NCBI GenBank assembly: GCA_016281115.1
Contig: JAEEHZ010000088.1
Coordinates: 1 to 47,504, forward strand
Direction of reading: 5' to 3'
Length of the DNA stretch: 47,504 nt
DNA from: Clostridiaceae bacterium
GTDB lineage: Bacteria > Bacillota > Clostridia > Oscillospirales > Acutalibacteraceae
Positions 18,818-28,600 of this stretch are shown piece after piece. Position numbers and translations under genes: made by a program. Position 1 is the first letter of the stretch. Each line of letters starts with the position of its first letter. Below the pieces are notes generated by a model, which was given only the letters and a program-made list of their open reading frames with translations, did not search any database and had not been told where the DNA came from.

Positions 18818-19366
18818 ATGGCTAACACAAATACAAGAGCAAAGAGGCAGACAACTACCGCCAAATCCGTTAAAGCACCTGAAAAAGTTTTGGAAAAAGT
18901 GGAAACGCAACCCGTGGTTGTGAAGGATGTTGATCCAGAACAGTATGTTATTGTGCGCAACGGTTTTCACGGCAAACTTATTTATAAAAGTTCTCGTACG
19001 GGAGAAAAGTTCACATGGGACAAATACGGCGATGAACAAGAAATGCAGCTTAGAGAGCTGCGTAATGCGAAAAATACATCAAAGAAGTTTTTTATAAACA
19101 ACTGGTTTATGTTCGATGAAACGTGGATTATCAGCTATCTCGGCGTAGGTCAGTTTTATAAGAATTCAATTAATATTGAACATTTTGATGATTTATTTAA
19201 GAAGCCCGATAACGAACTTAAGAAAATTATTAAAGACATGTCTGCCGGACAAAAAAAGTCTGTCATATACAGAGCAGTGGAAATGATTGCTTCTGGCGAA
19301 ATCGATTCGCGTAAGACTATTTCAACTCTCGAGGAAGCTCTTGGAATTGACCTGATTGAAAAATAA
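18818..19366 (+). CDS. Hypothetical head protein
   Basis: ATG at 18818 (MANTNTRAKRQ) after GAAAGGAAG. Confidence 0.6.
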   Translation: MANTNTRAKRQTTTAKSVKAPEKVLEKVETQPVVVKDVDPEQYVIVRNGFHGKLIYKSSRTGEKFTWDKYGDEQEMQLRELRNAKNTSKKFFINNWFMFDETWIISYLGVGQFYKNSINIEHFDDLFKKPDNELKKIIKDMSAGQKKSVIYRAVEMIASGEIDSRKTISTLEEALGIDLIEK

Positions 19367-19378
19367 GGGGGTTAATTT

Positions 19379-19828
19379 ATGAGCGTCTCCTATGATGTGT
19401 TTACACGTGAGTTTTTAAATAAAATCACAGAGTTCGAATTTTTAAAACTTGTAGAGGCAAACAGAACTGAAGTCATTGACAGTTATCTTAAACGCGCTGT
19501 TAGTAAGTTCAGAAAAAATTGCAAATACAATCTCACAAGCGCAGCAGACGATAATTTACGTCAATTTAATATTGACATCAACAACGACGATATTAACGAG
19601 CTTGTTGATATTCTTTCTGAAGGCATGGTGGTGGAGTGGCTTAAGCCGTACGTATATCGTCAGGAATTGCTCGAAAACGTAATCAACACCAGAGACTATC
19701 AGACATACTCTCCCGCTGAGTTGCTTATGCGTGTCGGGAACGCATACGCAAAATCTCAAAAGGATTTCACGCAAATGATTCGTGAGTATAGTTATAATCA
19801 CGGAGATTTGTCGGATTTACATTTATGA
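19379..19828 (+). CDS. Probable head-tail connector protein
   Basis: 149 aa, location after the MCP. Confidence 0.5.
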   Translation: MSVSYDVFTREFLNKITEFEFLKLVEANRTEVIDSYLKRAVSKFRKNCKYNLTSAADDNLRQFNIDINNDDINELVDILSEGMVVEWLKPYVYRQELLENVINTRDYQTYSPAELLMRVGNAYAKSQKDFTQMIREYSYNHGDLSDLHL

Positions 19829-20163
19829 TAATTGAAACTTCAACGGGAACTCCCGTAAATTCAGAGCTGCTTTATAACTACTTTAAAGCGCTTGTTAATC
19901 GTTTCTTTAAAATTCTCCCGATACGAGAAACGGAAGACACTTCTTTGACTGTATATATGCAAGGTTTGCAACGCGAGTTACTTGGGTGTAAAGAATTAAT
20001 CCCAGAACTTCGCACAGACGCTGTATATCTATCGCTTCTCGGAATATTACAGTACTTAATTGACAACCCGGAATGTACAGTGCGCGAGGTGAGACGCGAG
20101 GTATTCTCGGCGATCAGTCTTTGCAACAAACTAAAATCGGTTTATGCTGAGAGGGGGTTGTAA
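19825..20163 (+). CDS. Probable head-tail joining protein
   Basis: 112 aa, ATGA-type overlap, location. Confidence 0.45.
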   Translation: MIIETSTGTPVNSELLYNYFKALVNRFFKILPIRETEDTSLTVYMQGLQRELLGCKELIPELRTDAVYLSLLGILQYLIDNPECTVREVRREVFSAISLCNKLKSVYAERGL

Positions 20164-20164
20164 A

Positions 20165-21013
20165 GTGGGCGCATGGGATGTTTACCAAGACAGAATAGAA
20201 AGCCGCGGATCAACTAAACGCGGTGCCGCGCTACAACGCGAGAAAAGGCAGCTTTTGACCAAGCTTCCTGACAACTTATCCTATCAAACAGTTACCATAT
20301 TTAATTCGGAATACGGATATAATATCGAGTCACAGGAAATGGCAAGTAAGGCTGTAAGTAAAGAAGTGGTGATTATTAACTCGGATAACCTGAACGAAAA
20401 ATACATATACTCCATGCCCGACGACGACATCGGACACGGTGATCTCGTATGCTGGATGGGAAACCATTGGCTTGTTACCGAACGAGACGCAAATACGACG
20501 GCTTATACACGTGCTAAAATGATCCAGTGTAATTATCTGCTTAAGTGGGTGTCGGATAATAACACGATTTGCGAACAGTGGTGTATGATCGAAGACGGAA
20601 CTAAATATTTAACAGGTGAATACGAGGATAGGAATTTTGTTGTAGTAAGAGGTGATTCGCGTATTGCCATGACAATTGCCCGCAATAATATGACAGTAAA
20701 GTTTGGGCGCGAAAATCGTTTTCTTATAGACGATCCAGAGTCTTCTCTTATGCTAGCATACACACTTTCCAAACCATTTAAACTTGGCAGCACATACAAC
20801 AATAAAGGTGTTTACAAATTTGTTTTACAAGAAGTAAACACTACCGATGACGATAATCAACAATTATGTATTGCTGATTATTATAAACACTTCCCGAAAC
20901 AGACTTCTCAAGCGTCGTCAGGTCAAGATACCAGTCAGACAAGTCAGGGAAATGATTCAACAACTACCATCGACAGCTCAAGTTCAAATACAGGAAGGAA
21001 GGTGTGGTTGTAA
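20165..21013 (+). CDS. Probable head-closure/neck protein with low-complexity S/T/Q tail
   Basis: GTG start (VGAWDVYQDRIES) after GAGAGGGGG; C-terminal TSQASSGQDTSQTSQGNDSTTTIDSSSS. Confidence 0.45.
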   Translation: MGAWDVYQDRIESRGSTKRGAALQREKRQLLTKLPDNLSYQTVTIFNSEYGYNIESQEMASKAVSKEVVIINSDNLNEKYIYSMPDDDIGHGDLVCWMGNHWLVTERDANTTAYTRAKMIQCNYLLKWVSDNNTICEQWCMIEDGTKYLTGEYEDRNFVVVRGDSRIAMTIARNNMTVKFGRENRFLIDDPESSLMLAYTLSKPFKLGSTYNNKGVYKFVLQEVNTTDDDNQQLCIADYYKHFPKQTSQASSGQDTSQTSQGNDSTTTIDSSSSNTGRKVWL

Positions 21014-21511
21014 TTGAATCTCCAAGAGTTTTTTGATTACAAGAATCAACTTATGGGTGATTTACTGACAAATGATAATATAGTGGCACTTTTAGACGAT
21101 TCGCTTGATGTGCAACACGCAGATTCGTTGGCATATTCTCAGGTATTTCCATATGAATATATACCCGAAACTGTTCAGGAAGGAAGAACATTTATTTGTT
21201 TTGACGTTGATGTACAAGAGTCAGTAAATAAAACATATCTTTTGCCCACACTTTTTGTATGGGTATTTACACATAAAAGTAAGCTTCGTCTTTCCGAGGG
21301 TGGTGTAAGGACGGACAAGTTATGCTCAGAAATATGTCAAGCGATTAATGGAAGCAGAAATTACGGCTTGGGAGAATTAAATCTTTACTCGGTTAAACGT
21401 TTTGCGCCAATGACCGATTATCAAGGTAAGGTTTTAGTATTTCATGCCAAGGATTTTAATAGACAATATGATCCTACTAAACCAATTCCATCTAATCGTA
21501 AACAAGGCTAA
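21014..21511 (+). CDS. Probable tail completion/terminator protein
   Basis: 165 aa, TTG start after AAGGAAGGTG, location. Confidence 0.45.
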   Translation: MNLQEFFDYKNQLMGDLLTNDNIVALLDDSLDVQHADSLAYSQVFPYEYIPETVQEGRTFICFDVDVQESVNKTYLLPTLFVWVFTHKSKLRLSEGGVRTDKLCSEICQAINGSRNYGLGELNLYSVKRFAPMTDYQGKVLVFHAKDFNRQYDPTKPIPSNRKQG

Positions 21512-22224
21512 TGTCTACAATAAATTTGCTTTACGCAAAACAATATGCAATTAATAACTCTATACGCATTGTGATTCCAACCGTGGGACAAATACTTGGC
21601 AACGAGGATGCTTATTACAGTCTCGTTTCTATCTTTACCGCAATGCCTATTGATTTAATGTGTCAGCTCGATGACGTTGGGATTGACTTTACGTCAATCA
21701 ATGAGTATGAACTTTTTTTACTTATGTTTGAGGGTTTAAAGTCTCAAGACACCAGCTTAATATTTGATAATTTAGATTTATCAAAGTTCAAGGTAGTTGT
21801 TAATGGACAGAACGGGTCTATTGTGTTATTTGACTCGGAACACAATATTATCATCGATCGCGCAATTTACAATCAGATTGCATCTGTGCTGCGTAGGATT
21901 CACCACCTCGAGAAGAATAATCGCAAACCCGCTAATAATGAGGCAAGAGATTACATGTTAAAACGTGCGCGTGAAAAGATGCGGCGTAAAAATCGCAAAG
22001 AAGAATCATATCTTGAGTCGCTTATAATTGCTATGGTTAATACCGAGCAATATAAATATAATTTTGAGGGAACGAAAAATCTCACTATTTATCAGTTTAA
22101 CGAGAGTGTTAAACAAGTTGTAAAGAAAGTCGATTACGACAAAAGAATGATAGGTGTCTATGCGGGCACCGTCAATATTAAAGAATTAAGTCAAGACGAT
22201 TTGAATTGGCTTATTCACAAATAA
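21511..22224 (+). CDS. Hypothetical phage protein
   Basis: 237 aa; TAATG overlap with the previous stop. Confidence 0.5.
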   Translation: MSTINLLYAKQYAINNSIRIVIPTVGQILGNEDAYYSLVSIFTAMPIDLMCQLDDVGIDFTSINEYELFLLMFEGLKSQDTSLIFDNLDLSKFKVVVNGQNGSIVLFDSEHNIIIDRAIYNQIASVLRRIHHLEKNNRKPANNEARDYMLKRAREKMRRKNRKEESYLESLIIAMVNTEQYKYNFEGTKNLTIYQFNESVKQVVKKVDYDKRMIGVYAGTVNIKELSQDDLNWLIHK

Positions 22225-22239
22225 TTATTAGGAGGATAA

Positions 22240-23289
22240 GTGTATATGAAAGATATTACTATTACCAGTCTTGAAACAATTACCGCGTTTGACATCACGT
22301 CTGGTCAATACCTTTTTACGCTCGATGAACTTCAGAACGCATCTGTCGCTCAGGCACAGGAAGCGACTGAAATTACCGGTAAAGCCGGACGTAAGCTTAA
22401 TACGCTGAAGCGTAATAAAGCGGTTACGATCAGCGGCGCGAACGGACTTGTTTCGGGCGGGCTTATGGAAATGCAGACGGGCTCTAATTTTGAGAACAAG
22501 GCTACCAACGTTATGTGGACTGATTATATTACTGTGGCGGACGGGGGCACGTTTACAACGTATAAGGCTATAGGCACGACGGGCGCAGAAATTATCGGCC
22601 TCTATATTAGAAATGCCGATGGAACACTTGGCACGAAACTTGAACAGGCATCGTCCGCTTCTTCAGGATATTTTGCATACAACCCCAGCACTCGCGCTCT
22701 GACGCTCCATTCTGACATTACTGCAGGAACAGAGCTTGTTGCTTATTATGAAAGAAGAATAACCGCAGACGTTCTCAGCAATCAGAGCGATGTTTATTCG
22801 AATAAGTGCATGCTTTATATCGATGCTCTCGGCGAAGATAAATGCGCTAATATTTACCGCGTACAGTTCTTTATTCCGAAAGCTGATTTTAACGGCGAAT
22901 TTACGTTTGAAATGGGAGACAACCAAACTGTTCATAATTTTGAAGCAGAAGCTCTCGCAGGTGCATGTGGTGCAGGTGGCACGCTCTGGACATACACTGT
23001 TTTCGGCGAAGACGCGTCTGACGTCGCATCCAAGAAATTAACAGGTATCGCAGTAACAACAGCTCCGACAACGACATCTTACACGGTTAATAACGTTTTT
23101 GATCCTACAGGAATGGTTGTACAAGCTTCGTATGAAGATGGTAGCACGAAACCCCTCTTTACAGGTTCGTATACATATTCACCCGCAGGTACTCTTGCAT
23201 CAACCAGTATTACCGCGATAACCATCAGCTACACAGAGGGCGGCATAACCAAGACAGCTACTCAGGCTATCACGGTTACCGGTGCATAA
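22240..23289 (+). CDS. Major tail (tube) protein with C-terminal bacterial Ig-like domain
   Basis: 349 aa with RBS AGGAGGATAAG. C-terminal LTGIAVTTAPTTTSYTVNNVFDPTGMVVQASYEDGSTKP...ITISYTEGGITKTATQAITV is Big-type Ig-like. Confidence 0.75.
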   Translation: MYMKDITITSLETITAFDITSGQYLFTLDELQNASVAQAQEATEITGKAGRKLNTLKRNKAVTISGANGLVSGGLMEMQTGSNFENKATNVMWTDYITVADGGTFTTYKAIGTTGAEIIGLYIRNADGTLGTKLEQASSASSGYFAYNPSTRALTLHSDITAGTELVAYYERRITADVLSNQSDVYSNKCMLYIDALGEDKCANIYRVQFFIPKADFNGEFTFEMGDNQTVHNFEAEALAGACGAGGTLWTYTVFGEDASDVASKKLTGIAVTTAPTTTSYTVNNVFDPTGMVVQASYEDGSTKPLFTGSYTYSPAGTLASTSITAITISYTEGGITKTATQAITVTGA

Positions 23290-23632
23290 TATGTCAACCG
23301 TACTTAAAAAATGTAAAGTTTGCGGAGCAGAATATCCGTATTGTAAAACCATCGTAAAAGACGGTGTATTTCGTTATCAAGACGTAGCTTGCTGTCCTGA
23401 ACACGGCAGTATCTATCTTGCACAAATTCTTGAGTCGAGGGGCGATGCATCTGCTGTTGACGCTGTTGATCAAAATATTGATCAACCCACGAAACAGGAT
23501 GCGTTTATTAATTATTCGCCCGCCGATGTTTCTTCCATCACCAGTGATACAGATGATGAGGAAGATGATATCTTTGAAGACGACGATGAAGATTTTGACG
23601 AAGATGATTATGAAGAAGACGTTGATTTTTAA
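23282..23632 (+). CDS. Cys-rich (Zn-binding) protein with highly acidic C-terminus
   Basis: CKVCGAEYPYCKT...CCPEHG then DTDDEEDDIFEDDDEDFDEDDYEEDVDF. Confidence 0.6.
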   Translation: MHNMSTVLKKCKVCGAEYPYCKTIVKDGVFRYQDVACCPEHGSIYLAQILESRGDASAVDAVDQNIDQPTKQDAFINYSPADVSSITSDTDDEEDDIFEDDDEDFDEDDYEEDVDF

Positions 23633-23643
23633 GTAATAATTTA

Positions 23644-23674
23644 AATAGGCTGCATCTCAAAGATGCAGCCTATT
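23644..23674 (+). terminator. 14-bp perfect stem-loop between the acidic-tail gene and rusA-like gene
   Basis: AATAGGCTGCATCT-caa-AGATGCAGCCTATT. Confidence 0.65.
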
Positions 23675-23695
23675 CTTCATACAGAGGTGATTCAA

Positions 23696-24256
23696 ATAGA
23701 ATTATATTTAACGAGTGAGATTCCCCCTTCTGTTAACCACTATATGAGTTATCGCGTGATAATGAAGCACGGTAAACCGCTTGCGATGTCATATAAAACT
23801 CAGGAGGCGGTAAAATACAGAGAGATGTTCGCTGAATACGTACGAGACGAATGCAAGAAACAAAATTGGGATTTGATACCCGATAAGCAGCAACATTTTT
23901 ATGTAGACAGTTATTTTTATTTTGATAAGACGAGCCGCGATTGCAATAATTATTTTAAAGTTATGCTTGACGCTATAACGGATACGCAATTGATATGGCT
24001 AGATGATAATGTGGTTTGCGAAAGAGTACAACGAATATTATATGATACAGAAAATCCGCGCATAGAGTTGAAAATTCATCCCGTGGATTACATAGGCGTT
24101 TTTGATGACGCGCCACAGATGGAGACCTTTGTTTCCAAATGCATCGGGTGTACTCGATATAATCGTAATTGTTCTATTTTAAAGAATGCAAAGCAAGGAA
24201 AAATTCAACAAGAAGTAATAGACGGTGTTTGTGTGGCAAGAAAACCTAAACGCTAG
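23696..24256 (+). CDS. RusA-like Holliday junction resolvase with Cys-rich C-terminal extension (start uncertain: GTG 23687 or ATA 23696)
   Basis: IPPSVNHYMSYRV, KTSRDCNNYFKVMLDAITDTQLIWLDDNVV (RusA core); C-terminal KCIGCTRYNRNCSIL. Confidence 0.8.
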   Translation: MELYLTSEIPPSVNHYMSYRVIMKHGKPLAMSYKTQEAVKYREMFAEYVRDECKKQNWDLIPDKQQHFYVDSYFYFDKTSRDCNNYFKVMLDAITDTQLIWLDDNVVCERVQRILYDTENPRIELKIHPVDYIGVFDDAPQMETFVSKCIGCTRYNRNCSILKNAKQGKIQQEVIDGVCVARKPKR

Positions 24257-24285
24257 TTTAACGAATTAAAAGGAGGATTTATATT

Positions 24286-24897
24286 ATGGCAAATAAAATT
24301 AAGAAAGTTTCTATTAATGCAATTGAGAAAGCTGTGAAAGAAAATTACTCTCCCGTCAAAACAATAGATTGGAACGGGCTTGAAATTGTTATAACTCCTA
24401 CAATATCTCTTAAAAATATGTTGGGTTTTGTGAAAGACGTATCAGAGAACTGTTTTACTGAAGATAATGGTGCATATTTACCCGAGGTTAAAGACTTTGC
24501 GGTAAAAAATGCAGTGATCGCATATTATACTAACTTGACACTCCCGACTAACACAGAGAAGTGTTACGATTTGATTTATACATCGGGACTTGCTGATATA
24601 ATTATAACACATATCAATCAGAAACAATTTAATGATATTACTAATGCCGTAAATTCTAAGATTGAACATTTAGCTAATGCAAATATTGATTCAGTCAACA
24701 AACAAATGAATAACATTTATGCTGCGTTTGAAAATCTTCAAACAAACATGGAAGAGCTTTTTTCAGGTGTTGATAATGACGATTTAAAGGGATTAGTTTC
24801 AGCGATTTCAAACGGACAATTTGATGAGACTAAAATAGTTGAAGCATACTTAAATAAGAAAGCTAAAACATCCCAAGAAACATCCCAAGAGGAATGA
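24286..24897 (+). CDS. Probable tail assembly chaperone
   Basis: 203 aa between tail tube and tape measure genes; RBS AAAGGAGGA. Confidence 0.5.
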   Translation: MANKIKKVSINAIEKAVKENYSPVKTIDWNGLEIVITPTISLKNMLGFVKDVSENCFTEDNGAYLPEVKDFAVKNAVIAYYTNLTLPTNTEKCYDLIYTSGLADIIITHINQKQFNDITNAVNSKIEHLANANIDSVNKQMNNIYAAFENLQTNMEELFSGVDNDDLKGLVSAISNGQFDETKIVEAYLNKKAKTSQETSQEE

Positions 24898-24903
24898 TGC
24901 GCT

Positions 24904-25557
24904 ATGGCTGTTATAAACATGCAAAGTATATTCAGTAAATGTAAAGAATGGTCGGAAAGTAAAAAGGGAAAAGAGCAAATGAGGCGGACAATTAACCAAA
25001 TGCAGAAAAGCGGACAGAGAATTACTGCTGCCGGAAGTGAAGTTCTTACTAAAACAAAAATGTCTGAACTCGCCGACGAACTTATTTCAATTTTACGCAA
25101 CACCGCAGCATCCTATGATCTCCCTTCTTCCGTATTAGATCATTTTGACAGCCTAACCTATGTTGTTCAGGATTTAGGCAATAGCGAGTATGAGTTTGAT
25201 ATTTATTTTGCTGACGATCTGAGCCGTGAATCTTTATATACAGACTATGATCAAGGGTCTGGAATTAATAATATTATTGCCTTATTTAATAACGGCTATG
25301 TTGCATCTGCTCCAAAATATGGTTGGTGGGAAAATCACAAACCCACCGGCGAAAGTATTATACGTTCGGCGGTAGGCGGAAGAGATGCATATATTCGAAG
25401 CTTACAGGGGCGTCCGAGTTTAAATTTCATGCAAAGAGCTATACAAGATTTTGTCTCGAAATATCAAGGAAAATATCCGTTGAGTGTTGTGTTAAACACC
25501 GCGGAATATGATGGAAATTATGCCGGTTCTCTAAACGGTACAATTACAAAACTATAA
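24904..25557 (+). CDS. Hypothetical tail protein
   Basis: 217 aa immediately before the tape measure gene. Confidence 0.45.
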   Translation: MAVINMQSIFSKCKEWSESKKGKEQMRRTINQMQKSGQRITAAGSEVLTKTKMSELADELISILRNTAASYDLPSSVLDHFDSLTYVVQDLGNSEYEFDIYFADDLSRESLYTDYDQGSGINNIIALFNNGYVASAPKYGWWENHKPTGESIIRSAVGGRDAYIRSLQGRPSLNFMQRAIQDFVSKYQGKYPLSVVLNTAEYDGNYAGSLNGTITKL

Positions 25558-25563
25558 TCATAA

Positions 25564-25594
25564 AGGGCTTGTATCGAAATATTGATACAGCCCT
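25564..25594 (+). terminator. Stem-loop upstream of the tape measure gene
   Basis: AGGGCT(T)GTATC ... GATACAGCCCT followed by an AT-rich tract. Confidence 0.65.
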
Positions 25595-25629
25595 ATATTT
25601 TATTTTAAAGAAAAGGACGGTGAGTATAA

Positions 25630-28600
25630 TTGTCAATTAGTTCAGAATCTAATGTTGATGTAAAACTTTTATTTGGTGCCGCAGAAGGTAGCTTAGAACA
25701 AATAAGTAATGATATTCAAAGGATGCTTGCCGAACTTGATACAAGAAACAAATTTCGCATCAAGATTGGTGTAGATTTAACAGAAGCAGAAACTGCCTTA
25801 GGGAATATTAAAAAGAATTTTACAGAAATAACAAATAACCATGGAAAATCTGGCGCCAACACAAACGCTGTTGCTCTTAGTTATAATGACGCTACGCGAG
25901 CTATTAAAGATTATTATAAGATTTTATTAGAAGTGAGCAGGGTTCCAAAAAATGCGTTGACGCAAACCGATCAAGGTTGGCGCGCGGAGATTGCGGGTTA
26001 TGAAGCTCTTGCTAGCGCACTAAATAGATCTAAAACTGCGTTTGATTTGTATACAAATTCAGCAAACACAAGTAATTTTACTTCAAAGCAGCAGATTGCC
26101 TTGCTTGGTTTACAGACATCTGAGGCTCAACGATACGCTATTGCTGTTGAAAAAATAAATGTAAAGCAGCAAAATGTGGATACGATTAAAGCACAATCTA
26201 TGGCATACAAAGAGGCGCTAGATGTCATTAATAGATATTATGAAATACAAACAAGATGGATTACTTCTAACAATGATGTTGTTATGCGTGGTGGTGTATA
26301 TACCAGTCCAGGCGCTATTTGGCAACCTCTTGCAGATGAATTAAACCGTGTAACTTCAGAATATTCAAAACTTAGCGCTGTGATGCACTCCCTTCCACTC
26401 GAAAAACAAACAGAACTAACGCGCATGGAAGAAAAAGCAAAGTCAGATCTTGCTATTGTAATCAGCAGGGTGGCCGCGAGAGAGGCTGAGGCGAGTAAAA
26501 CACGTCTAGATGAAGCTAGTGTTTTACGTTCATATAATACAGCATTAAATCAAGGGCTAATATCTCTTAAAAATTGGACTGCGGCTGAAAATAGCAAAAG
26601 CGAATCAAGCCGTGTTGCTTATACTACCCTACAAACAGCAACCTCAGCGTTGCAAAGCACCTATAAACAATATAACAACCATGAAAAAACTCTCCAGGAT
26701 TTAAAATCAAAAACAGAGGCGTACCGTCTGATATTAAAAAATACAGAGACGGAATTACGTAATAATGGAGATGCGACAAAATCACTCACAGACCGTCTTA
26801 CCGGGCTCGCAAGTAAATTTGCATCTTGGTTATCTATAACACAAGTTATTATGTATGGAGTACGTTCTATACGTAAGATGATTAGAGCAAGTGTAGAGTT
26901 AGATACCGCGTTAACACAACTGCAAGTTGTTACGAACGCAAGTAACAAGGAAATGGAATTTTTTGCGGACACTGCGGCAGATGCTGCAAAAAAAGTTGGC
27001 GTCGCAATTACTGATTTTATAAATAGTGCAACTGTGTTTGCGAGATTAGGATATAATACTCTGGATTCAAGCACGCTTGCGGAATATACTACAATGTTGC
27101 AAAATGTTGGCGATATTGATGCTCAATCCGCTCAAGACGCCATAACAGCAATTATCAAAGCTTTTGATGTGAATATTTCAAACATAGAGTCCGTGATGGA
27201 TAAATTAGTTAAAGTTGGTAATAATTTTCCAATAAGTGTTAGTCAAATCGCCGAAGGTTTAAATAATAGTGCCTCGACATTACATGCTGCAGGGAACACA
27301 TTTGAACAATCTGTCGCGCTTTTAACTGCGGCCAACACGACCATACAAAACGCCGCAAAAGCTTCTACGGGACTGCGTACAATCGCTGCGAGATTACGTA
27401 ACACCAAAACAGAACTTGATGATTTAGGCGAAGCTATGACTGAAGCTGCTTATAATGATTTGGTATCAGCGTTAACAAAAGCTAATGTTTCGCTAAAGGA
27501 TGCAAACGGGGATCTTCGTAGCACATACGACGTTATGTCAGATATCGCATCGGTATGGAGCACGCTTACAAAAATGGAACAAGCCGGTCTGGCTACAGCA
27601 ATTTCTGGCACAAGGCAACAGGCAATTTTCTATTCTATAATAGAACAATTTGACGAAGCATCTAACGCTATGGATGCGATGGGTCGTAGCTCAGGCGCGT
27701 TAAACGAAGCTTATGAGATTTTTATGCAAAGTATTCAAGCGCATATCAATCGATTTAAAGCGGTTTTTTCTGCGTTTAGTAATAATACTTTTACCCCTGA
27801 TTTTCTTAATACTATTATAGACGTTGCAACTAAACTCATGGAAATTCTAAATGGAATTATGAAAATCGCCAATGCAGTTGGAGGATTAAATACTGCCTTA
27901 AAAGTAACTATTGGCTATCTTCTAATTATAAAATCCGCTACAATTTTTACAACATTAGCCAAAATTCCCAAATTATTTTTAGCTATACTTACTCCTTTAA
28001 CAAAGGTGTTTCAAATTTTGACTAGAATTCCTACTGTGTGGGCGTCTTTTCATAGTGGCACGGCATTAGTGGTCGCCGGAACATCAAGATTGTCGGCTGC
28101 GCTAAAAGGACTTGGAATTACAATCACTAGCACACAAGCGGCTATGATGGGTATTATAGCGGTTTTGGGGTTATTATCTTTAGCATATAATAAACGCCAA
28201 GAATATTTTGAAAATGTGAGACAAGAAGCGCGTAATTATCTTGATAAAATCAGCGACACGAACTCTATTTACGAACAGTATCAAGCCTATAAAAAAGCAA
28301 AACAAGCCCTTGATGATACAACCGCGTCCAAAGAGGCGTTAAGAGAGGCATCGGTATCTCTGTCTAAAGCCCTGGGAATTGAAAACGAGATTATTAGCGA
28401 AGCAGAAAGTAATTATCAAAATATAACAATTGATCAGCTAAATAAAGCAAAGGAAAACGCCGAAAAGGCTATCAATCTAGCGCTTGGCAATATTGAACAT
28501 CGTACGATCAATGCATCAGAAGGGTTATCACCGTTTGTGCCCATGAACGGTGTGAACGATGTATCGTCTACGGAGTATTATAAAATGGATACTGTATCAA

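Noticed and set aside
24286-25557. Programmed frameshift between tail chaperone genes
   Set aside because: The second ORF has its own start after the first stop and no slippery sequence was evident.
26661-27074. Minus-strand 137-aa ORF inside the tape measure gene
   Set aside because: Shadow ORF in a strongly supported coding gene.
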